From Pseudomonas citri (lineage in GTDB: Bacteria > Pseudomonadota > Gammaproteobacteria > Pseudomonadales > Pseudomonadaceae), in contig NZ_JAODAB010000017.1 of the NCBI RefSeq assembly GCF_025336485.1, positions 59,539 to 123,538 on the forward strand: DNA of 64,000 bases. The letters run 5' to 3'. Below the pieces are notes generated by a model that was not told the DNA's origin, made no database searches, and saw nothing but the letters and a program-made list of their open reading frames with translations. The number at the start of each line of letters is the position of its first letter. Position 1 is the first letter of the stretch. The position numbers were made by a program, and so were the translations under genes. Positions 9,027 through 18,247 of the stretch are shown in pieces.

Positions 9027-9391
9027 CAACTGATCTCCACGATATGGAAGCTGAACAGTACACGCTGAACGCTGGCTGCTGGTTCGACATGGACGTTACC
9101 GTCGATGCTACGCCAATCCGCCAGGCACACCCGTCAACGCGATAGTCGGGGTCTGTAGGAACGTTCTGAACATACAAACGCTCAATTCATACGCCCGTTT
9201 GATTTGGGTACGTCACCTTCACGGAATTTCCGACAATTGTCAATCGCCCTAAACACCGGCATGAACGCGACTTCGCGGTCATTTTCCGTACCGTGCGGGT
9301 CCGCAACACGGCGCCGCATGAGCACCTATTCATAGGATCAATATTTAGAAAAGTCGCCCTAATTGCGGGCACGTCGGATCCGACCGACTAC
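9027..9391. other. fadB upstream region
   Basis: This non-coding region carries the fadBA promoter on the minus strand. A loose inverted repeat CAAAC (9175-9179) ... GTTTG (9197-9201) resembles PsrA half-sites, but the 17-bp gap is too wide for the published spacing. Short open frames here have no family features. The remainder leads into a candidate small RNA on the plus strand. Confidence 0.5.
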
Positions 9392-9507
9392 GCTGTCAGG
9401 AACGCGATTGAAGACAGGAGAAGGGACGTCACGAACGCACGCCCTGAGATGAGATCGATTACCGGCCTGCCTGGCCAACCCGCCCGATGAGACTGTCGGG
9501 CTTTTTT
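9392..9507 (+). ncRNA. Candidate small RNA ending in an intrinsic terminator
   Basis: A plus-strand stretch with no gene ends in a good terminator (GCCCGA 9482-9487, TCGGGC 9496-9501, then TTTTTT) that no upstream plus-strand gene accounts for. It contains three GGA motifs within about 30 nt (9399-9426: AGGAAC, AGGAGA, GGGACG), as in RNAs that bind RsmA/CsrA. A CTACGCT at about 9388-9394 could be an RpoS-like -10. The 5' end is a guess; it is not a confident RsmX/Y/Z call because GGA motifs are too few. Confidence 0.45.
9482..9507 (+). terminator. Intrinsic terminator, plus strand
   Basis: A 6-bp GC-rich stem with an 8-nt loop is followed by six T. It converges on the minus-strand gene at 9538. 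Confidence 0.75.
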
Positions 9508-9537
9508 ATGCGTGCTTCAGCGACCCAGCCCAGCGTA

Positions 9538-9975
9538 CTAGGCCAGCGCCTTGAGCACGTCGGCAATGGCCTGCAACACACTGGACTCGCCTTTTTCGCC
9601 CCAATACAAGGCGATCATTTGCCGATCAGCCTCGACTTTGTAGACATTGGCCGGCAATTTTTCGAAATGATTGAGCAACGACTGATCCTGGCAGGCTTCG
9701 CGCCACTGATTGACCCAGACGCCCGGCGCCGTTTGCCAGTAGCTCCAGCAAGCCGGTTGACTGCCTCGCCTAGGCCGATGGTACTGAGCGCACGGGCTTG
9801 GCGCCGGCTGGCCAAGCCAGTGCGGCCACTCCTGAGGGGCCAATTGCATGGCCAGACCCAGGCGTCGCGCCTCCAGGCGCAAGGCCATGCGACCGTTCTG
9901 CACACGGGATGGACGCAACCATGCCAATGGACTCAGGACCACCAACAGGATTGACAGCACTATCCAGACCGTCAT
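9538..9975 (-). CDS. Small membrane-anchored conserved protein, unknown function
   Basis: This 145-aa protein opens MTVWIVLSILLVVLSPLAWLRP, a single N-terminal membrane anchor, and is followed by a soluble domain of unknown function. The frame extends 10 codons upstream, but the ATG at 9975 has GGGGAG at the right distance and starts exactly at the hydrophobic segment. It appears to be the Pseudomonas-conserved gene usually found between fadB and a usp gene. No catalytic motif is visible. Confidence 0.72.
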   Translation of the reverse strand: MTVWIVLSILLVVLSPLAWLRPSRVQNGRMALRLEARRLGLAMQLAPQEWPHWLGQPAPSPCAQYHRPRRGSQPACWSYWQTAPGVWVNQWREACQDQSLLNHFEKLPANVYKVEADRQMIALYWGEKGESSVLQAIADVLKALA

Positions 9976-10077
9976 ATTCGTACTCCCCGCTTCTGATGAG
10001 TCCATTGACCTGCATCGCCGTCAATGCGCTTGAAACCAGCCATACTTACCGTATCGCAATTCTCTGGAGTGCTTTCC

Positions 10078-10518
10078 ATGTACTACGAACACATCCTGGT
10101 TGCCGTCGACCTCACTGAAGAATGCGATCCCGTCGTCAAACGCGCCCTCGCCCTGTGCGAAAGCCGGGAAACCAAACTATCGCTGGTGCATATCGTCGAG
10201 CCGATGGCCATGGCCTTTGGCGGCGATGTGCCGATGGATCTTTCTCAACTGCAACAGCAGCAATTCGACCAGGCCAAGGAACGCCTCGAACGATTGATTG
10301 CCAAGTACCCGGCGCTGAAAAAGGACAACAGCCACCTGACCTATGGCCAGCCGCGCCAGGAGATCCATGACCTGGCCAAGAAACAGGGATGCGACCTGAT
10401 CGTGGTGGGCAGTCATGGCCGACACGGCCTGGCGCTGCTGCTGGGCTCGACCGCCAACGACGTACTGCACGGCGCCCCTTGCGATGTCCTGGCGGTGCAC
10501 CTGGTCAAGCGCACGTAA
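10078..10518 (+). CDS. Universal stress protein (UspA family)
   Basis: This 146-aa protein is a single Usp domain of the ATP-binding type. The N-terminal strand is MYYEHILVAVDL, and the C-terminal nucleotide motif is GSHGRHGLALLLGSTANDVL (Gly-x2-Gly-x9-Gly-Ser type). An upstream in-frame ATG at 10024 is rejected because TGGAG sits before the 10078 start and the extra residues do not fit the family. It ends 12 bp before the converging uup stop. Usp proteins respond to growth arrest and stress. Confidence 0.92.
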   Translation: MYYEHILVAVDLTEECDPVVKRALALCESRETKLSLVHIVEPMAMAFGGDVPMDLSQLQQQQFDQAKERLERLIAKYPALKKDNSHLTYGQPRQEIHDLAKKQGCDLIVVGSHGRHGLALLLGSTANDVLHGAPCDVLAVHLVKRT

Positions 10519-10530
10519 CGGTTGCGCGGA

Positions 10531-12447
10531 TCAGGCGTCCAGCTCGGCCCAACGCTCCACCAGGGCATCCAGCTCGGCCTGCAGCTGTTCCAGGTGCGCG
10601 ATGACCTTGGCGGTTTCGGCGGCGGGCCGCTGGTAGAAGCCCGGGTCAGCCATTTCAGACTCCACCCCGGCGATCTGCGCTTCCTTCGCGTCGATCTCGC
10701 CCGGCAGTGCCTCCAGCTCGCGCTGTAGCTTGTAGCTGAGCTTTTTCTTCGTCGGTGCCGGAGCGGCGGCGGCAACTGGAGCGGGCTCGGCCTTGACCAC
10801 CGCCGAGTTCAGGTCAGCCTTGCCGGATTTGCTCTCGGTCACGCCCAAGAGGCGCGGCGAACCACCCTGGCGCAGCCAGTCCTGATAACCACCGACGTAC
10901 TCGCGAACCAAGCCTTCGCCTTCGAACACCAGCGTGCTGGTGACCACGTTATCGAGGAACGCCCGGTCGTGGCTGACCATCAACACCGTTCCGCTGAATG
11001 TCAGCAGCACCTCTTCGAGCAGCTCAAGGGTTTCTACGTCGAGGTCGTTGGTCGGTTCGTCGAGCACCAGCAGGTTGGCCGGTTTGCTGAACAGCTTGGC
11101 CAGCAACAGACGGGCGCGCTCGCCGCCGGACAGCGCCTTGACCGGCGTACGGGCACGCTGCGGGCTGAACAGGAAGTCGCCCAGGTAGCTCAGTACATGG
11201 CGGCTCTGACCATCGATCTCGATGAAATCGCGACCCTCGGCCACGTTATCGATCACGGTCTTTTCCAGGTCCAATTGATGGCGCAACTGGTCAAAGTAAG
11301 CGACATCGATCTTCGTGCCCTCCTCCACCGTGCCACTGGTCGGCACCAGGCCGCCAAGCATCAGCTTGAGCAGGGTCGTCTTGCCGGTGCCGTTGGCGCC
11401 GAGCAGGCCGATGCGGTCACCGCGTTGCAGGACCATGGAGAAATTCTTGACCAGCAACGGGCCGTCCGGGTGGGCGAAGCTGACGTTCTCCAGCACCATG
11501 ACCTGCTTGCCGGATTTTTCCGCCGTTTCCAGTTGGATATTGGCCTTGCCGGTGCGCTCACGGCGCTCGCTGCGCTCCACCCGCAGGGCCTTGAGGGCCC
11601 GCACGCGACCTTCGTTACGGGTACGTCGGGCCTTGATGCCCTGGCGGATCCAGACTTCTTCCTGGGCCAGGCGCTTGTCGAACAAGGCGTTGGCGGTTTC
11701 TTCCGCCGCCAGCACGGCTTCCTTGTGTACCAGGAAGCTGGCGTAGTCGCCGTTCCAGTCGATCAGGCCGCCACGATCCAGCTCGAGGATGCGCGTTGCC
11801 AGGTTTTGCAGGAAGGAACGGTCGTGAGTGATGAACAGCACGGCCCCCTGAAAGTCCTTCAGGGCTTCTTCAAGCCAGGCGATGGCGCCGATGTCCAAGT
11901 GGTTGGTCGGTTCGTCGAGCAGCAGCAGGTCCGGCTCGGACACCAGGGCCTGGGCCAGCAGGACCCGGCGACGCCAGCCACCGGACAACTCGGCGAGGGT
12001 CTTGTCGGCCGGCAGCTGCAGGCGACTCAGGGTGCTGTCGACCAATTGCTGCAAGCGCCAGCCATCGCGGGCTTCGAGGTCGTGCTGGACATGCATCAGC
12101 TTGTCCAGGTCGGCATCGGTGACGATGTTCTGGCTCAAGTGGTGATATTCGGCCAGCAGTGCGCCGACACCGTCCAGGCCTTCGGCGACCACGTCGAACA
12201 CGGTCCGCTCGTCGGCTGCCGGCAGTTCCTGGGGCAATTCACCGATCTTCAGGCCGGGCGCACGCCAGACCGAGCCGTCGTCGGGCTTCTGGTCACCCTT
12301 GACCAGCTTCATCATGCTGGATTTACCAGTGCCGTTGCGGCCGATGATGCACACCCGCTCACCACGGGCGATCTGCCAGGACACCTTGTCCAACAACGGC
12401 ATGGCGCCGAACGCAAGGGACACATCGCTGAATTTGAGCAGGGTCAT
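10531..12447 (-). CDS. uup: ABC-F family ATPase, Uup type
   Basis: This soluble ATPase has two ABC domains and no membrane segments. The first has Walker A GRNGTGKSS and signature LSGGWRRRV; the second has GANGTGKTT and LSGGERARLLL, with an inter-domain linker rich in charge. A C-terminal coiled-coil DNA-binding region (about residues 550-638, starting TKKKLSYKLQRELEAL) is typical of Uup. ABC-F proteins act on the ribosome; Uup has also been linked to DNA transactions and precise transposon excision. The frame is open about 100 codons upstream, but the family start MTLLKFSDVSLAFG is at 12447. Confidence 0.92.
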   Translation of the reverse strand: MTLLKFSDVSLAFGAMPLLDKVSWQIARGERVCIIGRNGTGKSSMMKLVKGDQKPDDGSVWRAPGLKIGELPQELPAADERTVFDVVAEGLDGVGALLAEYHHLSQNIVTDADLDKLMHVQHDLEARDGWRLQQLVDSTLSRLQLPADKTLAELSGGWRRRVLLAQALVSEPDLLLLDEPTNHLDIGAIAWLEEALKDFQGAVLFITHDRSFLQNLATRILELDRGGLIDWNGDYASFLVHKEAVLAAEETANALFDKRLAQEEVWIRQGIKARRTRNEGRVRALKALRVERSERRERTGKANIQLETAEKSGKQVMVLENVSFAHPDGPLLVKNFSMVLQRGDRIGLLGANGTGKTTLLKLMLGGLVPTSGTVEEGTKIDVAYFDQLRHQLDLEKTVIDNVAEGRDFIEIDGQSRHVLSYLGDFLFSPQRARTPVKALSGGERARLLLAKLFSKPANLLVLDEPTNDLDVETLELLEEVLLTFSGTVLMVSHDRAFLDNVVTSTLVFEGEGLVREYVGGYQDWLRQGGSPRLLGVTESKSGKADLNSAVVKAEPAPVAAAAPAPTKKKLSYKLQRELEALPGEIDAKEAQIAGVESEMADPGFYQRPAAETAKVIAHLEQLQAELDALVERWAELDA

Positions 12448-12660
12448 GAGCTTCTCCAAAAACCGGGCGCGCATTCTACCTGAGATGCAGCACCAGGAGG
12501 CCGTCAATTTCGTCGCCGAAGCACTCTGCACAACAAATGTTGCGAACTTGCACTGACGGCCCTGCAAAGCTTTCGCCGGCTGCTGGCAAAAGGCTAAGCT
12601 ACAGACAGTTACCCTGGGTTTTGCCTTGGGCTTGTCATGTTTTTTCTGCCCGGACGCATC

Positions 12661-14589
12661 ATGAGCAGTCGCCTTTTCAGTGTTTTGTCTTGTCTTTTTG
12701 TATGTGCCACTGCCGTCCAGTCCGCTCAGGCGGTGGATATCTCCACTCAGCGCCAATACTACGACGAGGCCAAGCGCGCCTTGGCCAAGGGCGATTCAGG
12801 CCCCTATTTGCGCTACAGCCAGGCCCTGCGCGATTATCCGCTGGAGCCGTACCTGGCCTACGACGAACTGACCGCCCGCCTCAAGAGCGCCAGCAACACC
12901 GAAATCGAGCAATTCCTCGCCGAGCACGGCGACCTGCCCCAAGCCAACTGGATGAAGCTACGCTGGCTGCGGTGGCTGACCGAGCGCGGCGACTGGGACA
13001 CCTTCGTCAAGTATTACGACCCCAAGCTCAATTTCACCGAGCTGGACTGCCTCAACGCGCAATACCAGCTCAACCATGGCCTGAAGGCCGAAGGCTATGC
13101 CAATACCGAAAAGCTGTGGCTCACCGGCAAATCCCAGCCACAGGCGTGCGATGCATTGTTCGGTCTCTGGGCCAGCCAGGGCCAACTGACCGAACAGAAG
13201 CGCTGGGAACGGGCCAAGCTGGCCGCCCAGGCTCGCAACTATCCCCTGGCCAACAGCCTGGTCAGCGGCCTGACCACCCTCGCCCCTCGCGGCAAATTGC
13301 TGGTGGACGTAGCGCAAAAACCCGAACTGCTCAACCAGCCCTCACGCTTCAATCCGGCCGATGAGCCCATGTCCGATATCGTCAGCCTCGGCCTGCGCCG
13401 CCTGGCTCGCCAGGATCCGGAACAAGCGATGACGCTGCTGGACGGCTACGCCAGCACCATGCATTTTTCCCGGGATGAAAAAGTTGCGATTGCCCGGGAA
13501 ATCGGCCTGGCCCTGGCCAAGCGCTTCGACAGCCGTGCCCTGGACGTGATGACAAAATACGACCCGGAACTGCGCGACGATACCGTTTCCGAATGGCGCC
13601 TGCGCCTGCTGCTGCGCCTGGCTCGCTGGGACGATGCCTACCAACTGACCCGACGCCTGCCCGAATCGCTGTCCAGCACCAACCGCTGGCGTTATTGGCA
13701 GGCCCGCACGCTGGAGTTGGCGCAACCGCAGAACCCCGAGGCGCTGACGCTCTACAAGCATCTGGCCCGTGAGCGGGACTTCTATGGCTTCCTGGCCGCC
13801 GACCGCGCCCAATCCCCTTATTCGCTCGCCAATAAGCCGCTGGTGATGAGCCAGGCGTTGATCAATAAGGTCCGCAACACACCGGGCGTGCGTCGTGCGC
13901 TTGAGTTCCATGCCCGCGGGGAAATCGTCGAGGGCCGTCGCGAGTGGTATCACGTCAGCCGTCACTTCAACCGCGACGAAATGGTTGCCCAGGCGAAGCT
14001 GGCCTATGACCTGAAATGGTATTTCCCGGCCATTCGAACCATCAGCCAGGCCAAGTACTGGGATGACCTGGATATCCGCTTCCCGATGGCCCATCGCGAC
14101 ACCCTGGTGCGCGAAGCCAAGATCCGCGGCTTGCATCCAAGTTGGGCGTTCGCCATTACCCGTCAGGAAAGCGCCTTCATGGATGACGCCCGCTCCGGTG
14201 TCGGTGCCGCCGGCCTGATGCAGCTGATGCCCGGCACCGCCAAGGAAACCGCACGCAAATTCAGTATCCCACTGGCCTCGCCGAAACAGGTGCTGGACCC
14301 GGACAAGAACATCCAGCTCGGCGCCGCTTACCTGAGCCAGGTCCATAGCCAGTTCAACGGCAACCGCGTCCTGGCCTCGGCGGCCTACAACGCCGGTCCC
14401 GGTCGCGTACGCCAATGGCTGCGGGGCGCCGATCACCTGAGCTTCGACGTCTGGGTCGAAAGCATCCCCTTCGACGAAACCCGCCAATACGTGCAGAACG
14501 TGTTGTCATACTCGGTGATCTACGGCCAGAAACTCAACTCGCCGCAACCGTTGGTGGACTGGCATGAGCGGTACTTTGATGATCAGTGA
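12661..14589 (+). CDS. slt: Soluble lytic murein transglycosylase
   Basis: This periplasmic enzyme cleaves the MurNAc-GlcNAc bond and leaves 1,6-anhydro-muropeptides. The 642-aa protein has a signal peptide (MSSRLFSVLSCLFVCATA), a long alpha-helical superhelix domain, then a C-terminal Slt catalytic domain. That domain has the catalytic Glu in TRQESAF, the GLMQLMPGTA motif and AYNAGPGRVRQW. A further in-frame ATG at 12637 would extend the signal sequence by eight residues; neither start has a strong ribosome site. It is transcribed divergently from uup. Confidence 0.94.
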   Translation: MSSRLFSVLSCLFVCATAVQSAQAVDISTQRQYYDEAKRALAKGDSGPYLRYSQALRDYPLEPYLAYDELTARLKSASNTEIEQFLAEHGDLPQANWMKLRWLRWLTERGDWDTFVKYYDPKLNFTELDCLNAQYQLNHGLKAEGYANTEKLWLTGKSQPQACDALFGLWASQGQLTEQKRWERAKLAAQARNYPLANSLVSGLTTLAPRGKLLVDVAQKPELLNQPSRFNPADEPMSDIVSLGLRRLARQDPEQAMTLLDGYASTMHFSRDEKVAIAREIGLALAKRFDSRALDVMTKYDPELRDDTVSEWRLRLLLRLARWDDAYQLTRRLPESLSSTNRWRYWQARTLELAQPQNPEALTLYKHLARERDFYGFLAADRAQSPYSLANKPLVMSQALINKVRNTPGVRRALEFHARGEIVEGRREWYHVSRHFNRDEMVAQAKLAYDLKWYFPAIRTISQAKYWDDLDIRFPMAHRDTLVREAKIRGLHPSWAFAITRQESAFMDDARSGVGAAGLMQLMPGTAKETARKFSIPLASPKQVLDPDKNIQLGAAYLSQVHSQFNGNRVLASAAYNAGPGRVRQWLRGADHLSFDVWVESIPFDETRQYVQNVLSYSVIYGQKLNSPQPLVDWHERYFDDQ

Positions 14590-14616
14590 GGGTTAGCGGC
14601 TAGCTATTGCTGAAAG

Positions 14617-14653
14617 AAAAAAATGCCCCTAGCGAATGATAGGGGCATTTTTT
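14617..14653. terminator. Bidirectional terminator between slt and the ABC exporter
   Basis: ATGCCCCTA (14623-14631) pairs with TAGGGGCAT (14640-14648), flanked by A-runs on the left and TTTTTTT on the right. It can serve both converging genes. Confidence 0.9.
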
Positions 14654-14698
14654 TGGTCGGCTAGTTGATCAATGCTCCCACAGGGCTCCCACAGACCT

Positions 14699-16471
14699 TC
14701 AGTCGACTGCCGATTCTCGGTCAGTATTGAACTGCAACGCCGCCAACCGCGCATACAGCGCATTGCTGGCGACCAGTTCCTGGTGAGTGCCCACGGCCAC
14801 CACCTTGCCCTGGTCCATCACTGCGATCCGGTCGGCGTTTTTCACCGTGGCCAAGCGATGGGCGATGACCAGGGTGGTGCGGTTTTTCATCAGGTTGGGC
14901 AGAGCTTGCTGGATCAGGTGTTCGCTTTGTGCGTCGAGAGCACTGGTGGCTTCGTCCAGCAGCAGGATCGGCGCGTCCACCAGCAGCGCGCGGGCGATGG
15001 CCAGCCGTTGGCGCTGACCGCCGGACAGGCCCAGACCACCATCACCCAGGTGGGTCTGGTAACCGCCGGGCATTTTTTCGATGAAGTCGTGGGCATGAGC
15101 GATCCGGGCGGCTTCGCGCACCTGTTCGGCGGTAGCATCGGGATTGCCGTAGCGGATGTTTTCCTCGACCGTTCCGAAAAACAGCGCCGGGTTCTGCGAA
15201 ACCAGGGCGAAGTGCCGGCGCAGGTCCAAGGGATCGAGTTGGGTCAGCGGCACCTCGTCGATGAGAATCCGCCCTTGCGCCGGGTCATAGAAGCGCAGCA
15301 GCAAATCGTACACCGTCGATTTGCCCGCACCGGATGGCCCGACCAGCGCAAGGGTTTCTCCCGCCTTGACGGTCAGGTCCAGGCCGTCGACGGCGAAGCT
15401 GTCCGGTCGTGACGGATAGGAAAAACGCACGCCCTCCAGGCGCAAGTCTCCCCGCACTCGCGCAGGCAAGGTCACCAGGCCCGAGGTCGGCGGCTGGATG
15501 ATGTTCTGCGAACGCAACAATTCGGCAATCCGCTCGGCCGCACCGGCGGCCCGTTGCAGTTCGCCGATGACTTCGCTCAAGGTGCCGAAGGCACTGCCGA
15601 CGATCAGGCTGTAGAACACGAAGGCCGCCAGCTCGCCGCCGGAGATGCGCCCGGCGATCACGTCCATGCCTCCGACCCACAGCATCACGCCCACCGCACC
15701 CAGCACCAGCACGATCACCAGGGTAATCAGCCACGCTCGCTGGGCGATGCGCTTGCGGGCGGTGTCGAAGGCTTGCTCCACGGTGACGGCAAAACGGCGC
15801 TCATCCTGAACCTGATGGTTGTAGGCCTGCACGGTCTTGATCTGGCCGAGGGTCTCGGAGACGTAGCTGCCCACGTCGGCAATCCGGTCCTGGCTCTGGC
15901 GTGACAAACTGCGCACCCGACGGCCGAAGACCAGAATCGGCGCCAGCACCAGCGGCAAGGCAACGACCACGATGCTGGTGAGCTTGGGGTTGGTGACGAA
16001 CAACAGCACGATGCCGCCCAGCACCATCAAGGCGTTGCGCAAGAACAACGACAACGACGAACCGATCACGGACTGCAACAACGTGGTGTCGGCGGTCAGG
16101 CGCGACTGGATTTCCGAACTGCGGTTGTCCTCGTAGAACCCCGGATGCAGGTACACCAGGTGATTGAACACCTGCCGGCGGATATCGGCCACCACCCGCT
16201 CGCCAATCCAGGACACCAAGTAAAAGCGGGAAAAGGTACCGATGGCCAATCCCAACACCAGCAGCATGAACAGGCCGATGGACTGGTTGAGCAAGTGCAC
16301 AGAGCGAGTCATGAAGCCTTGGTCCACCAACAACCGGATGCCTTGGCCCATGGACAAGGTAATACCGGCTGTGACAACCAGGGCCAGCAAGGCGCCGACA
16401 ACCTGTTTGCGGTAAGGAGCGAGAAAGCCGCTGGCCAGGCGTAGGGCACGGCGATGTTGGGCAGAAAGCAT
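14699..16471 (-). CDS. ABC exporter, fused membrane and ATPase domains (MsbA-like)
   Basis: This half-transporter has an N-terminal six-helix ABC exporter domain (about residues 20-300) followed by an ATPase domain. The ATPase has Walker A GPSGAGKST, signature LSGGQRQRLAIARALL and Walker B ILLLDEATSALD. It should dimerise to export a lipid, peptide or drug; the substrate is not predictable. The start is uncertain: ATGs at 16567, 16480 and 16471 are in frame. The last (MLSAQHRRALRL) is preferred because it has a GGA upstream and matches how such proteins usually begin. It has no accessory gene beside it. Confidence 0.85.
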   Translation of the reverse strand: MLSAQHRRALRLASGFLAPYRKQVVGALLALVVTAGITLSMGQGIRLLVDQGFMTRSVHLLNQSIGLFMLLVLGLAIGTFSRFYLVSWIGERVVADIRRQVFNHLVYLHPGFYEDNRSSEIQSRLTADTTLLQSVIGSSLSLFLRNALMVLGGIVLLFVTNPKLTSIVVVALPLVLAPILVFGRRVRSLSRQSQDRIADVGSYVSETLGQIKTVQAYNHQVQDERRFAVTVEQAFDTARKRIAQRAWLITLVIVLVLGAVGVMLWVGGMDVIAGRISGGELAAFVFYSLIVGSAFGTLSEVIGELQRAAGAAERIAELLRSQNIIQPPTSGLVTLPARVRGDLRLEGVRFSYPSRPDSFAVDGLDLTVKAGETLALVGPSGAGKSTVYDLLLRFYDPAQGRILIDEVPLTQLDPLDLRRHFALVSQNPALFFGTVEENIRYGNPDATAEQVREAARIAHAHDFIEKMPGGYQTHLGDGGLGLSGGQRQRLAIARALLVDAPILLLDEATSALDAQSEHLIQQALPNLMKNRTTLVIAHRLATVKNADRIAVMDQGKVVAVGTHQELVASNALYARLAALQFNTDRESAVD

Positions 16472-16725
16472 CAATGGCATCCGGTCATGCAACGGGGAAA
16501 GTGATCGGCAGCGCCAAGCACGGCGCAACCCTGTTGAATCAGAATGAGTCAGGTTAAATATGACCACATCGACTAGCGGGTAGATGTTATCGGTCTAAAG
16601 TCTGGCTGGAAACGCAACTGTGTTTCTGATTGAGTGGAGGTGTCGTCATGAACCTACAGGGAATGTCATGGCTCGGTCACCTGGCGACATTAAAGTGGGC
16701 ACACAACCTGATGAGGAGACAGGCC

Positions 16726-16905
16726 ATGTCCTTGCAACATAGCAGCGACGACAAGATTCAAGTGATCCGCACGCAACCGGACCAGTCCCTGGGCTGCTCG
16801 TTCATCGATGCCCAAGGGCGCGAAGTACCGATCACCGAAGAGATGATCCAGAAAGCCTGCAGCGAACTGGAAAAGCGACTGGTCAAGCCTGCCGAACAAA
16901 AGTGA
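16726..16905 (+). CDS. PA1571-family small protein
   Basis: This 59-aa protein has the segment QVIRTQPDQSLGCSFIDAQG followed by REVPITEEMIQ, which I recall from the Pseudomonas PA1571 family of unknown function. The start at 16726 has a GAGGAGA ribosome site; longer in-frame starts back to 16630 look non-native. It is acidic, soluble and followed at once by a strong terminator, so it is a self-contained transcription unit. Confidence 0.8.
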   Translation: MSLQHSSDDKIQVIRTQPDQSLGCSFIDAQGREVPITEEMIQKACSELEKRLVKPAEQK

Positions 16906-16925
16906 CACAACCCGTCTTCATTGGA

Positions 16926-16949
16926 CCCGACCTCGATGTCGGGTTTTTT
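16926..16949 (+). terminator. Intrinsic terminator after the PA1571-family gene
   Basis: CCCGAC pairs with GTCGGG around a 6-nt loop and is followed by TTTTTT. Confidence 0.9.
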
Positions 16950-17142
16950 GTGCCTCAAGCCCCCTCGCCACGGTGTTTCGCGCTACGGCTCATGATTGGA
17001 CGAAATAACCCAGGTATCTGTTATCCCTATAGTTGCTATCGATATCATGCAGTTCTCGATCCCCACCCCTCTCTCTAATCTGCCCACCAACGCGATCGAA
17101 CAGGTCGCCGCAGAACAAACCAACCTTATGGAGAGAGCAACG

Positions 17143-18096
17143 ATGAACACATTCAAACGCACCCTGGCCGTCACCGCATTGGCCCTGGCAACCCTCAGCG
17201 CCGAAGCCGCTTCGCCGGTCCAGGCCGATGCCAGCGTCTCCGCCGTGGGCAGCGTGGTCCAGTCTGCCAGCTACATCACCACCCGGGATGGCGTGCAGCT
17301 CTACTACAAGGACTGGGGCCCGCGTAATGGCCAGGTCGTGACCTTCAGCCACGGCTGGCCATTGAACTCCGACAGCTGGGAAGCGCAGATGATGTTCCTC
17401 GCCTCCAAGGGTTATCGCGTCATTGCCCATGACCGTCGCGGCCACGGCCGTTCCAGTCAGCCTTGGGAAGGCAACGACATGGACCACTACGCCGATGACC
17501 TGGCGGCGGTCATCGAAGCGCTGGACCTGAAGGACGTAACCCTGGTGGGGTTCTCGACCGGCGGCGGTGAAGTGGCCCGCTACATCGGTCGCCACGGCAC
17601 CGCTCGGGTGAAGAAAGCCGTGCTGGTGTCCTCGGTGCCGCCGTTGATGCTCAAGACCGACACCAACCCCGGCGGCCTCCCGATGGCAGTGTTCGACGGC
17701 TTGCGCAAGGGGTCCCTGGAGAACCGCTCGCAGCTTTACCTGGACATCGCCTCCGGCCCCTTCTACGGCTACAACCGCAAGGGCGCCAAGCCGTCCCAGG
17801 GTTTGATCCAGTCCTTCTGGGCCCAGGGCATGCAAGGTGGCAGCAAGAATACCTATGACTCGATCGCTGCATTCTCGGCCACCGATTTCCGTGGCGACTT
17901 GAAGAAGTTCGATGTGCCGACCCTGGTGATCCATGGCGACGACGACCAGATCGTGCCGATCGATGCTTCCGGTCGGGCCTCGGCGGCGCTGATCAAGGGT
18001 GCGCGACTGATCGTCTATCCCGGCGCGCCCCATGGTTTGACCGAAACGCACAAGGAACGGTTGAATCAGGATCTGCTGACGTTCCTCAAGGAATGA
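17143..18096 (+). CDS. Exported alpha/beta hydrolase (non-haem chloroperoxidase type)
   Basis: This 317-aa protein begins with a signal peptide (MNTFKRTLAVTALALATLS-AEA) and continues as an alpha/beta hydrolase of the arylesterase/cofactor-free haloperoxidase group. Motifs include FSHGWPLNSDSW (oxyanion loop), nucleophile Ser138 in GFSTGG, acid Asp in HGDDDQIVP and His in GAPHGLTE. The family hydrolyses esters and can form peracids; the natural substrate is unknown. The start at 17143 has GGAGAGAG upstream; a longer frame from 16996 is rejected. It stands alone, followed by a REP pair. Confidence 0.9.
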   Translation: MNTFKRTLAVTALALATLSAEAASPVQADASVSAVGSVVQSASYITTRDGVQLYYKDWGPRNGQVVTFSHGWPLNSDSWEAQMMFLASKGYRVIAHDRRGHGRSSQPWEGNDMDHYADDLAAVIEALDLKDVTLVGFSTGGGEVARYIGRHGTARVKKAVLVSSVPPLMLKTDTNPGGLPMAVFDGLRKGSLENRSQLYLDIASGPFYGYNRKGAKPSQGLIQSFWAQGMQGGSKNTYDSIAAFSATDFRGDLKKFDVPTLVIHGDDDQIVPIDASGRASAALIKGARLIVYPGAPHGLTETHKERLNQDLLTFLKE

Positions 18097-18111
18097 CAGC
18101 CTGATTCCTGA

Positions 18112-18177
18112 TGGGAGTGGGCTTGCTCGCGAAGGCGGTGGTGAATGTACCGTTGTCATCGCGAGCAAGCTCGCCCA
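18112..18177. repeat. REP pair (REPIN)
   Basis: A GGGCTTGCTCGCGA unit at 18119-18132 faces an inverted CATCGCGAGCAAGC unit at 18157-18170. This is the common P. fluorescens-group intergenic REP in the inverted double form. Confidence 0.85.
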
Positions 18178-18247
18178 GAGGGGCCGGGCTGGATGCAAGG
18201 TCGCGGCTCACCCTCGCGTCCACATTTGTTTTCAGAGGGGCAGGGGT

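Noticed and set aside
9154..9171. Possible GacA upstream activating site for the candidate small RNA (TGTAGG-N6-CTGAAC)
   Set aside because: Right half matches TGTAAG-N6-CTTACA poorly and the distance to the guessed start is too long.
9175..9201. Possible PsrA operator upstream of fadB
   Set aside because: The two half-sites are 17 bp apart, far beyond the 2-4 bp of the known motif, so I do not call it an operator.
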